A stretch of DNA of 64,000 nt, from assembly GCA_019636695.1 (NCBI GenBank), contig JAHBXD010000002.1, forward strand, positions 496,001 to 560,000, written 5' to 3'. Under the pieces are notes generated by a model, which saw only the letters and a list, made by a program, of their open reading frames with translations, was not told the origin of the DNA and made no database searches. Position 1 is the first letter of the stretch. Each line of letters opens with the position of its first letter. This document shows, piece by piece, positions 14,948 to 23,567 of the stretch. The stretch is from Phycisphaeraceae bacterium. Its GTDB lineage: Bacteria > Planctomycetota > Phycisphaerae > Phycisphaerales > UBA1924. The position numbers were made by a program, and so were the translations under genes.

Positions 14948-16882
14948 TCACCCCGGAAGCACTGGGAGCGCAAGTTCAAAGACAGCGCCAAACCCTGACT
15001 TGCGGATCAGGCGCAGGTCGCCGCCGAGTTCCCGCGCCATGCCGCGCGCCAAGGCAAGCCCGAGGCCCAGCCCGGGGGTCGCGCTCGCATCATCGCGCTT
15101 CGCGCGACGGAACGGCGCAAAGATGCGTCGTTCTTCGTCGCGCGGCACACCCGGGCCGTGATCCATCACGCAGATGACGACGCGGCCCCGATCGATACGC
15201 ACGCCGAGATGAATGCTCTTGTCATTGCTCTCAGAGGCATATTTGCATGCATTGTCGACAAGATTGAACACGATGCGGCCGATGCCCTCGCGTTCATCCG
15301 GAACATTCGCTTCGAGCGCGCCGGGCATCGGCTCAAAGACCAAGGTCATGCCTGCCTGTTCAGCCCGCGAAGCGAGCGTCGGCCGTATGCGGTCGAGCAC
15401 TTCGCTCAGCGCAACGCCCTTGCGCGCCCTGACAGCCTGCTTCCGACCTAGTCTGGCGAAGGCGAGCACATTCTCCACGATCCGTGCGAGGCGCTGGCTC
15501 TCTTGCTTCAATGTCGCGAGATACTCGCCTCGGCGCTGCTCATCGCGAATCATGCCGTCGGCGAGCATCTGGCTGTAAAGGCAGAACGTCGTCATGGGTG
15601 TGCGAAGTTCGTGCGTTACAGCGCTGACAAATCGCCCCCTTCGTTCTGATATCGCCATTGACGCCCGCAGAACCAGGCCGATCGCAACGACGGCGACAAG
15701 CACAGCGCCCCAAGTCACCGCGAGAGTGACTCGAAGCGTCGTTGCCGCGGGTGCGAGCGCCTCGGGCACAAGGCTCGGAATCAGCTTCGCCGGGATGCTC
15801 GCCAGCAGCTCGCCGCTTTCGGCCGGAGAAATCGATGTATGTATAAGCCCGCCGCGAGAAACAGGCTCTAACGTCGCCGCGGGAAGCAGGTCCACGATTC
15901 GGCCGATAAGCGTGTCGCGCAGCCGCGGCCAGTCGACCCAGAAGCCCTGCGTGATGCGCCGATCGTCGATCGACACCGTCCGCAGAAACAGCAGCTCGCG
16001 CCGACCGCTTGCCGGGTCCACTCTCCAGACAGGCTCGAACGGGCCTGTCGAGACATTCGGGGCCGGAAATTCGGTGTCGGCCCATGCGGCGTGCTCCCCG
16101 GCCGCATCAAGCGCCGCGCGAGTGCGATCCGCCCCGGTCGCGATCCCTCGAATCGCGAGCTGGCGCCGCTGCACCAACTCTTCCTGACGGGTCGGCGCCT
16201 TCTGCTCAACATTGAGCGCCTGCTCAAACGCGAGTTGCCGGGCCATGTAGTCGCCTCCGGCCTTCATCGGAGCCGCCTCATGCACACCCGGTCCTCGCAT
16301 CGCCTCCGAAGGCGCCGCGGGCGCCCGCTCGGCGGCAATCCGGCCTTCATCACGTTTCGGCGGCCATTCCGCCTCATGTTCGAGGCCCTGCTCCTCGATC
16401 ATCATGGCCAGTTCGAGCAACAACTGCTCTGCCCGCATCACCGACTCAGGTTCGATGTACTGCCCCTCGGCACGATCACGCATGTTGCCGGTCGGGGCCT
16501 GCGGCGAAGTGATGCGCCCGGCCTCGTCGATCTCAAAATGCAGCCGGATAAGCCCCGGTGCGCCGCGCAGCAGGGGTGAGGGCACGAGCACCTCACCGGG
16601 CAGCACTTCCTCCCACATGCGCGTGTAGGCGCGCTCGGCCGGATAGAACGCCCGATATTCGAAATACGGCCGTGCTGATTCCTGCGCGATGAGGGGCGTC
16701 GCCGTCGAATCCATCCGCCAGAGCGCCAACCGAAGCGTCTCTTGCCGCTGCGTCTCGTGCCTGGCCAACCGCTCACGTTGTTCGAGCGACTGCATGATGC
16801 TCGTCGCCCAACCCATCACACCGGCGACGAGCAGCACACAGACCGCGAAAATGCACCAGGCTGTGCTTCTTGATGACTTCAC
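14948..16882 (-). CDS. Membrane sensor histidine kinase with large periplasmic sensor
   Basis: 644 aa, GTG start at 16882 overlapping the stop of the response-regulator gene (GTGA), so the two are translationally coupled. A first membrane helix (about 8-30) and a second (about 382-408) enclose a roughly 350-residue periplasmic region of no recognised family. The cytoplasmic part has HisKA with H424 in SAVTHELRTPM, then HATPase_c with N box (DNACKYA), G1 (DHGPGVP) and G2 (GLGLGLALARGMARELGG). It would autophosphorylate on H424 and pass phosphate to the regulator encoded upstream. No HAMP domain is visible between helix 2 and HisKA. The signal is unknown. Confidence 0.92.
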   Translation of the reverse strand: MKSSRSTAWCIFAVCVLLVAGVMGWATSIMQSLEQRERLARHETQRQETLRLALWRMDSTATPLIAQESARPYFEYRAFYPAERAYTRMWEEVLPGEVLVPSPLLRGAPGLIRLHFEIDEAGRITSPQAPTGNMRDRAEGQYIEPESVMRAEQLLLELAMMIEEQGLEHEAEWPPKRDEGRIAAERAPAAPSEAMRGPGVHEAAPMKAGGDYMARQLAFEQALNVEQKAPTRQEELVQRRQLAIRGIATGADRTRAALDAAGEHAAWADTEFPAPNVSTGPFEPVWRVDPASGRRELLFLRTVSIDDRRITQGFWVDWPRLRDTLIGRIVDLLPAATLEPVSRGGLIHTSISPAESGELLASIPAKLIPSLVPEALAPAATTLRVTLAVTWGAVLVAVVAIGLVLRASMAISERRGRFVSAVTHELRTPMTTFCLYSQMLADGMIRDEQRRGEYLATLKQESQRLARIVENVLAFARLGRKQAVRARKGVALSEVLDRIRPTLASRAEQAGMTLVFEPMPGALEANVPDEREGIGRIVFNLVDNACKYASESNDKSIHLGVRIDRGRVVICVMDHGPGVPRDEERRIFAPFRRAKRDDASATPGLGLGLALARGMARELGGDLRLIRKSGFGAVFELALPVLPG

Positions 16883-17601
16883 GTGGCCATACTCACCGCG
16901 GGTTGATCGTCTCGAGCCAGCATGTAACCCTTGGCACGCACCGTCACGATGACCTTGGGATCGGCCGGATCATCTCGAAGTTCCTCACGCAGTCGGGCGA
17001 TCGTCATATCCACCGTGCGCGACTGCACACCCCGCGGATCGATCCCCCACACCCGCGACAACAGTTCGTCCCGAGAAACCGCCCGGCCCGGATTGCTCGC
17101 CAGATACAGCAGCACCTCGGCCTCGCGCTGCGACAGTGTTGATGTCGTGCCGTCCGTCCGTGTCAGTTCACGACGCTCAAAATCGATCGTCCGCCCGCCG
17201 ATGGTCAACAACCTGACCGGCTGCGGGCGTTCGGCCGAGCGCCGCAACACCGCCTCGACACGTGCCACCAGTTCATCAGGCCCGAAAGGCTTGACGACAT
17301 AATCGTCCGCGCCGAGGCGCAACCCGCGAACCCGGTCTTCTTCCTCGCCCTTGGCCGTCAGAAATATCACCGGCACGGCAGGCCGCGCGATGCGCAATTC
17401 CTTGAGCACCTCCAGCCCCGTGAGTTTCGGCATCAGGATATCGAGCAGCACCAGATCGACCTCGGCCGAAACCGCCGTATCCAGCCCGGCGCGACCGTCG
17501 GCCGCCTCCAGCACGTGATACCCGTTGAATGCAAGAACGTCGGCGATGCCGCGACGGATCGCCGCGTCATCCTCCACCACCAGAATTCGGCTCATCGTCA
17601 T
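16879..17601 (-). CDS. OmpR/PhoB-family response regulator
   Basis: 240 aa. The ATG at 17601 is preceded by GAGGGA at good spacing; an open frame continues to 17634 without support. The receiver domain has acidic residues D11/D12 (VVEDD), phosphoacceptor D54 (LLDILMP) and the conserved Lys in VVKPFG. The C-terminal winged helix (about 140-235) of the Trans_reg_C type shows LSQREAEVLLYLASNPGRAVSRDELLSRVW and RTVDMTIARLREEL. It is the cognate partner of the kinase immediately downstream. Target genes are not evident; the nearest upstream gene on the same strand is the VIT/vWA protein, separated by a GC-rich hairpin. Confidence 0.95.
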   Translation of the reverse strand: MTMSRILVVEDDAAIRRGIADVLAFNGYHVLEAADGRAGLDTAVSAEVDLVLLDILMPKLTGLEVLKELRIARPAVPVIFLTAKGEEEDRVRGLRLGADDYVVKPFGPDELVARVEAVLRRSAERPQPVRLLTIGGRTIDFERRELTRTDGTTSTLSQREAEVLLYLASNPGRAVSRDELLSRVWGIDPRGVQSRTVDMTIARLREELRDDPADPKVIVTVRAKGYMLARDDQPAVSMAT

Positions 17602-17634
17602 GTCACGTTCCCTCAGGAAGGATATCCGAAGCAA

Positions 17635-17664
17635 GCGGCGCGCCGCCGGGGTCTGGCGCGCCGC
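17635..17664. repeat. GC-rich perfect inverted repeat between VIT/vWA gene and response-regulator gene
   Basis: GCGGCGCGCC (17635-17644) and GGCGCGCCGC (17655-17664) are exact reverse complements with a 10-base loop. The repeat lies in the 84-base gap between the stop of the upstream gene and the regulator start. No U-run is present on either strand. It could be a structural transcript boundary or an operator-like palindrome. Confidence 0.6.
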
Positions 17665-17685
17665 CGTCTGAAGGAGACACCGCCG

Positions 17686-19983
17686 TTACAGAGGGTTCCT
17701 GACCAGAACACGCCGGCCTCCAACCTCTACAAGGGCCTCCCCCCGGTTGCACACCAGGGCCTGGCGGTTCTCCGCCGCGAGCATCGACACGATCTCGAAA
17801 TATCGGTCCGAGCCGAACTCGACGATTTCCTCGGGCTCTTCGAAGGCATAGGCATAGATTCGGCCGTCTACCCAGCGGGCGCCGCGGCGGAAAAGCGCCT
17901 TGTCCGAGGCCACCTGGCACCCAAGCACCTCGGTGTGCGCCATGTCATCGTTCAGATATCGGTTCGAGACCTTGGCCTGCGGCGCAAACGCCAGATCGTT
18001 GTTGTTCATCTCCTGGGCGACACCCCCCGCCCCTGCGCGCTCTCGGACGGCCCGTTCGGTCAACCGGCGACCGGCAAGAAGCCCAATTTCCCTCGGCGCC
18101 GCTGCCGCAGGAAGGCCCGCAAGACCATCTTCATCAGCCAGAAACGCCGTGTACTCGGTCAACACACCGAACTCGAGGCTAAGCCGGACGATTTCATCGA
18201 CCAGCTCCTTAAATCGCGGATCGACCGGGCGCGGGCGACTGGTGGGCAACCCGCCGTCTGCCCCGGCCAGTCGAATCTCCTCGATCAGTGCCGCGATTTT
18301 GCGCATTGCCCACAACCTGGGCACGAACGCGTACCGGGTCGAAGCTTCGCCGAGATCGAAAGTGAACTCAAAGACTTTCTCCTGACCAAAATACTCTCCC
18401 TCGATGCGCACGCTGATCGGACCATCGCCGAAATAGCGACTGACCAACGAGAGCTGATCGCCTTCAAAGACATCGGGCAGTTCGTGAGGGAGTGCATCGT
18501 GCGTTCGAACCCCCATGCCCCCCCGCACGCTGCCGATCGTCACCTTCGGCGACGCGAGGATCGGCCCGCTGAGCCTGGCAAACACTTCACCTACCTTTAC
18601 CTCAACGTCTTCTTCCGGAAGCACGAACGTGCTCGTTGCCCGGCTCTGACGCGCGATCGCCGTCAGCAGCGGAGCATTCACGTCATACCCCACACCGAAC
18701 GTAAAGATCCGGCGATCGTGCAAATTGCCCTTGCGAGCGGCCTCACGAATCGCCACCTCGCGCGTCTGCCCGATCGTGGGCAGACCATCGGTCAGAAACA
18801 GCACCACCGGCAGGGCCTCGGGTGTCGGCGGTTGCCGCAATGCTTCCACCAGCGCATCGTGGATGTTTGTGCCGCCGATCGCCTGGATGTTCGCGACATA
18901 CGCCCTGGCTTGTGCGACCGTCTCAGCCGATTTTTCCACCGGCCTCCGTGCAAACGCGCTGATCGTGTCGGAATAGTCGATGATGTTGAAATACTCCCCG
19001 TCGTGCAGCGCCTCGATTACCTGCAACACCGCGGCGCGGGCCTGCGCAATCTTCTCGCCGCGCATCGACCCCGATCGGTCGAGCACCACCGTCACTTCAC
19101 GCTTGATCGAGACCCTCTCGTTCGCCTCCAACGGCGGCAACCCAGCCAGCAACAGCAAATACCCCCCCCGCCCGTCGGCCGCGACCTTCGGATCGGGATA
19201 CGCCAGGAGCGTCGCCGCGAGGTCATTCCCGTCGGCCAGCATAATCGACAATGACAGCGACCCAGGCTCATGCGGATCGGTCACCTGCCCGGTCCGGCGG
19301 TCGCCGGCCTGGGTGATCGAAAGCTCGTGCGTGGGTGAATGAATCGCCGCGATCGGGCGCGATGATCGAATGTCAAGATCGATGCGCCACTCGATACCGG
19401 TCTCCGCCAGGCTTTGTGTCCGGGGAAGAAAATAGTCGAGCCGCCCGGCCCGATAATCCAGCAACTGCTCATACGACAGCACGATCGTCTGTGTCCCACC
19501 TGCGGGTACGGGAAAGACGTTCGACCTGATAAAGCCGTATCCAGCGAACTCCAGGATCGCCGGATCCTGCATCTGCCGAACGATCCCTTCATATATCCTG
19601 CGCGCTTCGTCCCGCGGCAACAGCCTCGCCCCGCCATCGCCCCCCAGCCCCTCGAGCTGGAAGAATCGCACCGCCGATCCATCGGGCACGGGCATCAAGA
19701 CTTCCGCCTCCTGCACACGCGAAGATGGGTTGTGCAGCGTCATCCGGAGCGTCGTCGAGGCAACCTGCTCGTTGATGCTCACACTCGCCGAGACCACCGT
19801 CAACCTGATCGGCTTGGTGTGATCGGGCGCAACGATCACGCGAGACTGAGGTACCACGATGTTCCGATGTGTCGCCGCGGGCTGCCCGAAGGCGACAGCC
19901 GCGCACAATGCAACCACCCAGGCCGCAAGCCCGACCCGCACACGAGTACATTCCACGCCGATGAGCCGCAGATGCCTGAACAT
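17686..19983 (-). CDS. Exported VIT and vWA domain protein
   Basis: 765 aa. An N-terminal hydrophobic stretch (about 17-33, LAAWVVALCAAVAFGQ) is a probable signal peptide. A VIT domain follows (about 60-175), with VRFFQLEGLGGDGGARLLP and the DEARRIYEGIVRQMQDPAILE segment seen in inter-alpha-trypsin-inhibitor-type proteins. A vWA domain (about 296-470) has an intact MIDAS start, D302-x-S304-x-S306 (LDRSGSMRG), so divalent-metal-dependent ligand binding is likely. The C-terminal 250 residues contain no catalytic motif I can name. Related bacterial proteins sometimes act with sortases or membrane complexes, but no such partner is nearby. The gene lies on the same strand as yraN upstream and the two-component genes downstream. 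Confidence 0.85.
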   Translation of the reverse strand: MFRHLRLIGVECTRVRVGLAAWVVALCAAVAFGQPAATHRNIVVPQSRVIVAPDHTKPIRLTVVSASVSINEQVASTTLRMTLHNPSSRVQEAEVLMPVPDGSAVRFFQLEGLGGDGGARLLPRDEARRIYEGIVRQMQDPAILEFAGYGFIRSNVFPVPAGGTQTIVLSYEQLLDYRAGRLDYFLPRTQSLAETGIEWRIDLDIRSSRPIAAIHSPTHELSITQAGDRRTGQVTDPHEPGSLSLSIMLADGNDLAATLLAYPDPKVAADGRGGYLLLLAGLPPLEANERVSIKREVTVVLDRSGSMRGEKIAQARAAVLQVIEALHDGEYFNIIDYSDTISAFARRPVEKSAETVAQARAYVANIQAIGGTNIHDALVEALRQPPTPEALPVVLFLTDGLPTIGQTREVAIREAARKGNLHDRRIFTFGVGYDVNAPLLTAIARQSRATSTFVLPEEDVEVKVGEVFARLSGPILASPKVTIGSVRGGMGVRTHDALPHELPDVFEGDQLSLVSRYFGDGPISVRIEGEYFGQEKVFEFTFDLGEASTRYAFVPRLWAMRKIAALIEEIRLAGADGGLPTSRPRPVDPRFKELVDEIVRLSLEFGVLTEYTAFLADEDGLAGLPAAAAPREIGLLAGRRLTERAVRERAGAGGVAQEMNNNDLAFAPQAKVSNRYLNDDMAHTEVLGCQVASDKALFRRGARWVDGRIYAYAFEEPEEIVEFGSDRYFEIVSMLAAENRQALVCNRGEALVEVGGRRVLVRNPL

Positions 19984-20078
19984 GCGTGTACCTCCTGATC
20001 CCGCCGAGCGTGCGCCCCGGATGCATGGTGATACGCGTTCATCGGCGTCGCGGCGGTAACGGCCCCGTCACGGGCGGC

Positions 20079-20528
20079 TCAGACCGGTCGCCGCACGGCA
20101 TCGGGATAATGCCGGATATCGGGCCTGCCCCCCTTTGCCGGCCAATCGACGGCGATCACGTCTAACCGCACGGGCATCGGCCGCCCCGATGTGCGGTGAT
20201 ACCGCCTCGACAAGTCCCCTGCGACCGCGAGCATCCGCTCTCGCTTGGCATGGGTAATGCTTGATTCCGGCGGGTGCCCTTCCCCAGGCCCGCGAATCCG
20301 CGAGCGCACCTCGACCACCACGATCACGCCCTTACGGTCCATCGCCACGAGGTCCGCCTCGCCCGAACGGGTACGCACGTTTCGACCCACGATCCGTAAC
20401 CCCAGGCGACGAAGATGCCTCGCCGCAACCCGTTCTGCCCGTGCGCCGAGACGGCTTCGAGCCCCCGAACGACCCGCGATTGGCCCCAAGATCACCAGCC
20501 GCATTCTGCGCCACAGACGCCCCGGCAT
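20079..20528 (-). CDS. yraN: YraN/UPF0102 family nuclease-fold protein
   Basis: 149 aa from the ATG at 20528, two bases after the stop of the upstream lipoprotein gene, so probably co-transcribed. The family has a restriction-endonuclease-like fold. LGARAERVAARHLRRLGLRIVGRNVRTRSGEADLVAMDRKG shows the helix plus GExDLV core, and VVVEVRSR is the usual (F/V)VEVK(T/S)R strand with Arg in place of the common Lys. The N-terminal 20 residues are basic and not conserved. The molecular function of the family is not firmly established. Confidence 0.88.
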   Translation of the reverse strand: MPGRLWRRMRLVILGPIAGRSGARSRLGARAERVAARHLRRLGLRIVGRNVRTRSGEADLVAMDRKGVIVVVEVRSRIRGPGEGHPPESSITHAKRERMLAVAGDLSRRYHRTSGRPMPVRLDVIAVDWPAKGGRPDIRHYPDAVRRPV

Positions 20529-20530
20529 GG

Positions 20531-21898
20531 TCACGGCGACGATCGCGCCGACCCCTGGTATCGGTCGATCGCGATCGCCATCAACCGGCTGGTCATCTCT
20601 CGAGTGTCGGTAAAGCTCGCCCGCTCGCGCAGACGCTTCACAAACTGCTGCACCTCGATATCGCGGATCTCCTGAAAGCGCTCTCGCTGAATGAACGCCT
20701 GGGCCTCGTAGAGCGACGTGCGCACCTGCCGCACTTCCTCCAGCATGACCCAATGATGAAACCCACCGGCTTGAATCGGCCCCACGTATTCGTTCGGTCC
20801 GAGTTGCACCGCCAGCGAGTTGACCTCGGGCAGAAGGAAGTATGTTCCTTCTTCAAAGGCCCCATCAAAGGTCTGTTCAAACAACCCGCCCGATTCCGGC
20901 CGGTTGCCGTTGGCAGGCAACGATGCCGCTTCAATAAACGACATGCCCGAATCAAGCGCCTGCTCGATCGCCTCGATATCCGCCGGACGCGAATCGCGAA
21001 CACGGATCCATCGGAATCGAGCCATCGGTCGCGGGTTGAACTCGCCGTACCGCCGCTCATACTCCTGCTGAATCTCGCGCCAGCTGATGTGCACGCGGCT
21101 CTCGATCCGCGATCGAATAATCAGTTGCGTCAACTGATACGTCGCTACCGCAGCGACCAGCTCATCCAGCGTGTATCCGGCCGTCTCTTCAAGACGCAGG
21201 TTCGCTGCCGTCACCGATCCGCGCGCCCTGCGCACCTCGTCCGCACGCACGTTCTCAAAGAACATCCGAAGCCCCGTCGCGCGCCGTTCGGTCGGGAACA
21301 TCGCCGTCGCCTCTGCTCGCAGCACTTCGGCCTCGATCAGGCGATCGAGCGCTCTCGCGATCGTTCGCTCGGCCTCTGCACGCCAAACCTCCGGTGGCTG
21401 GTTCGCCGCTTCGGCCCGCAATAATGCATCCAGCGGCCCGAGCACCTCGCTCGCATACACCGGGCGACCGTTGATGTCGCCGACCTTGGCTTCCACGAGC
21501 TGGCCCAACTGCGATGCCGACACAACACCTGGCCCTTCGGCCGCGGGAATCGAGTACCCCCCGGGCTGTCCCACCACGGTCGATGGGTCTACCCCCGACG
21601 TCGCCGCTTCCAACGAAATCTCACGCGGCGGCAGATCGATCGGCCTCGGACTATCCGCAACCCGAACCGGGCTAATCGACATCGGCTCACGAGGAATTGG
21701 GGCCGTCACCGGCGAGGGCGCCTGCGCCCCTGTCGCCTGGGTTGGAGCCGCCGAAGTAGCAAAATCTCGCGCATCGAGCATGCGCGTCGGCCGCGCAGGA
21801 GTCGTCGTGCCGCTGCATCCGGCGACCACGAGCACAACGCTCCCGAGCAGCGATACCCGCAGGCCCATCCCCAAACAGGCTGACCGATTCCGCGACAT
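20531..21898 (-). CDS. SurA/PpiC-like periplasmic chaperone lipoprotein
   Basis: 455 aa. The signal sequence ends in a lipobox (LVVAGCSG), so it is a probable lipoprotein, followed by a Ser/Thr/Pro-rich tether. From about residue 140, VGDINGRPVYASEVLGPLDALLR is the SurA N-domain opening that follows a VNG-type strand. A long helical region follows, and then a parvulin-like segment (about 290-400, ARFRWIRV through HHWVMLEEV). Key parvulin residues are not all recognisable, so a chaperone role without isomerase activity is possible. Likely client: outer-membrane or periplasmic proteins. Shares a transcript with yraN. Confidence 0.75.
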   Translation of the reverse strand: MSRNRSACLGMGLRVSLLGSVVLVVAGCSGTTTPARPTRMLDARDFATSAAPTQATGAQAPSPVTAPIPREPMSISPVRVADSPRPIDLPPREISLEAATSGVDPSTVVGQPGGYSIPAAEGPGVVSASQLGQLVEAKVGDINGRPVYASEVLGPLDALLRAEAANQPPEVWRAEAERTIARALDRLIEAEVLRAEATAMFPTERRATGLRMFFENVRADEVRRARGSVTAANLRLEETAGYTLDELVAAVATYQLTQLIIRSRIESRVHISWREIQQEYERRYGEFNPRPMARFRWIRVRDSRPADIEAIEQALDSGMSFIEAASLPANGNRPESGGLFEQTFDGAFEEGTYFLLPEVNSLAVQLGPNEYVGPIQAGGFHHWVMLEEVRQVRTSLYEAQAFIQRERFQEIRDIEVQQFVKRLRERASFTDTREMTSRLMAIAIDRYQGSARSSP

Positions 21899-22066
21899 CC
21901 AATCTCCCAGGTCGAGAAACTCCCGCCGAGCAGTCTACTCCGTGCGACTCTGCCCGTCTTGTTTGCCCCTACACTCCACCGAACAACCCTACGGACCGCA
22001 CGCCGAACACCCGGCTGAATCTCCGGAATGCTCCGGAACACCCTTCGATGCCCCGAAAGGAACCGT

Positions 22067-22552
22067 ATGTCCGAAGAACCCAAGATCATCATCGATTCTG
22101 ACTGGAAACAGCAAGCCCAAGCCGAGAAGGCAAAGCTCGCTGCCCAAGCCAAAGACCGTGAGCAGGCACGTCAGGCCGCGGCGGGACCAGCCGGTGCTTC
22201 GCCCGACGACCCCAACCGCCCGATTGACTTTGATGATCTCATCCGGACCCTCGCCAGCCAGGCCCTGATGTATCTCGGAGCATTCCCCGACGAATCCGGC
22301 CGAGCCATGCTCGCTCCCGAGATGGCCAAAGCCTATATCGACATGCTCGCAGTCCTCGAAACCAAGACCAAGGGCAACCTTACCCCCGAGGAAGATTCCG
22401 CCCTCAAGGGCGTGCTCAACGAACTTCGCCTTCAGTTTGTCGAAATCAGCAAAGCCATCGCCAAGGCCATCCAGGAAGGCAAAATCAAGCCCCAGGGCGC
22501 ACCCGGCAGCCCGGTCGTTCCACCCACGGGCGGACCGTCGCTTCGCCCCTGA
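22067..22552 (+). CDS. DUF1844 domain protein
   Basis: 161 aa. The ATG at 22067 follows GAAAGGA with good spacing; the frame is open a little further upstream. MSEEPKIIIDSDWKQQAQAE opens a charged helical N-terminus. The DUF1844 core (about 60-135) shows FDDLIRTLASQALMYLGAFP and AKAYIDMLAVLETKTKGNLTPEED. The family is common in Planctomycetota and related phyla and has no established function. No membrane segment is present. It is ahead of sdhC on the same strand with 96 bases between, so co-expression is possible but not required. Confidence 0.85.
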   Translation: MSEEPKIIIDSDWKQQAQAEKAKLAAQAKDREQARQAAAGPAGASPDDPNRPIDFDDLIRTLASQALMYLGAFPDESGRAMLAPEMAKAYIDMLAVLETKTKGNLTPEEDSALKGVLNELRLQFVEISKAIAKAIQEGKIKPQGAPGSPVVPPTGGPSLRP

Positions 22553-22648
22553 CGGCACCCCCTGATAGCCCTACGGGGGTTGACAAGAGTACGGTTGGCC
22601 CGCCGCCCTGCCCGCGGCAGCAGATCTCGGTTCCGACGGAGGCACGAC

Positions 22649-23485
22649 GTGTCCACGAGACAAGGTTTTCTTGAGAGGCGCTACTTCCTGCTCCGCCGCC
22701 TGCATTCACTGACCGGCATCGTGCCCATCGGGCTTTTCCTCATTATGCATCTGACGACCAACTCGTCGATCGTCTGGGGCATGATGAACAAGCGTGCGGA
22801 CCACTCCGCTCATGCAGTCAGTGAACGAGGCGTCGCCACGTTCCAGGAAGAAGTCAACTGGATCAACGGCCTTCCCGCCATCCTGCTCATTGAGATCGTC
22901 CTCTGGCTCTCGATCGCTTTCCATGCCGTGTTTGGGGTCTACTACGCCCGCACAGGACGTTTCAACACCGACCGCTACCGTTATCAGGACAACTGGCGCT
23001 ACATGCTTCAGCGCATTACCGGCTATATCGCCCTCCTCTTCATCTTCTATCACGTCGCCACCCTTCGCTGGGGGTGGTCGTGGCTCGTTCCCGGTGGCAC
23101 AACCTGGGATCACGCCTACGCCTCGTCAACCCTTGCCGCGGCTCTGCGCGGCTCGGCCGACGGGAATGTCACGATCGGTGGCGTGCTTGTCTCCCTCTTC
23201 TACGTGCTCGGCGTGACATCCAGTGTCTTTCACTTCGCCAACGGTCTTTGGACAGCCGCCATCACCTGGGGCATTACGATCTCCGTGCAGGCGCAGCGCC
23301 GGTGGGGCATGGTCTGCCTTGGCCTCGGCACGGGTCTGATGGCCATGGCCTGGGCCTCGATCATCGGTTTCGCCACGCTCGATCCGCGCAAAGCACAGAT
23401 TGTCGAAGAGCGCATGCTCGGCACGCACGCCCCACCTGCCCCTGAGGCCACCCCGCCGCCCGCCGAATCGCCACCGGAACCTTGA
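22649..23485 (+). CDS. sdhC: Succinate dehydrogenase cytochrome b subunit
   Basis: 278 aa. The GTG at 22649 has GGAGG six bases upstream and was preferred over an upstream TTG. Five hydrophobic helices are visible, as expected for the single-subunit, two-haem membrane anchor of type B succinate dehydrogenases. His residues suited to haem ligation occur in RRLHSLTG, LIMHLTTN, IAFHAVFG, IFYHVATL and SSVFHFANG. The C-terminus is a Pro/Ala/Glu-rich tail. It anchors SdhA/SdhB to the cytoplasmic membrane and passes electrons to quinone. First gene of sdhCAB. Confidence 0.9.
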   Translation: MSTRQGFLERRYFLLRRLHSLTGIVPIGLFLIMHLTTNSSIVWGMMNKRADHSAHAVSERGVATFQEEVNWINGLPAILLIEIVLWLSIAFHAVFGVYYARTGRFNTDRYRYQDNWRYMLQRITGYIALLFIFYHVATLRWGWSWLVPGGTTWDHAYASSTLAAALRGSADGNVTIGGVLVSLFYVLGVTSSVFHFANGLWTAAITWGITISVQAQRRWGMVCLGLGTGLMAMAWASIIGFATLDPRKAQIVEERMLGTHAPPAPEATPPPAESPPEP

Positions 23486-23567
23486 CCCGCGCGCCGTCCG
23501 CGGCGACGTTTGATTCTTCCCACATCCAATCCCGGGGGTCGCTCGAACCCCTTCACGAAGGTCGAAC

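Noticed and set aside
17515..19254. 579-codon plus-strand frame opposite the VIT/vWA gene
   Set aside because: The minus-strand gene has a signal peptide, VIT and MIDAS motifs; the plus-strand frame has none.
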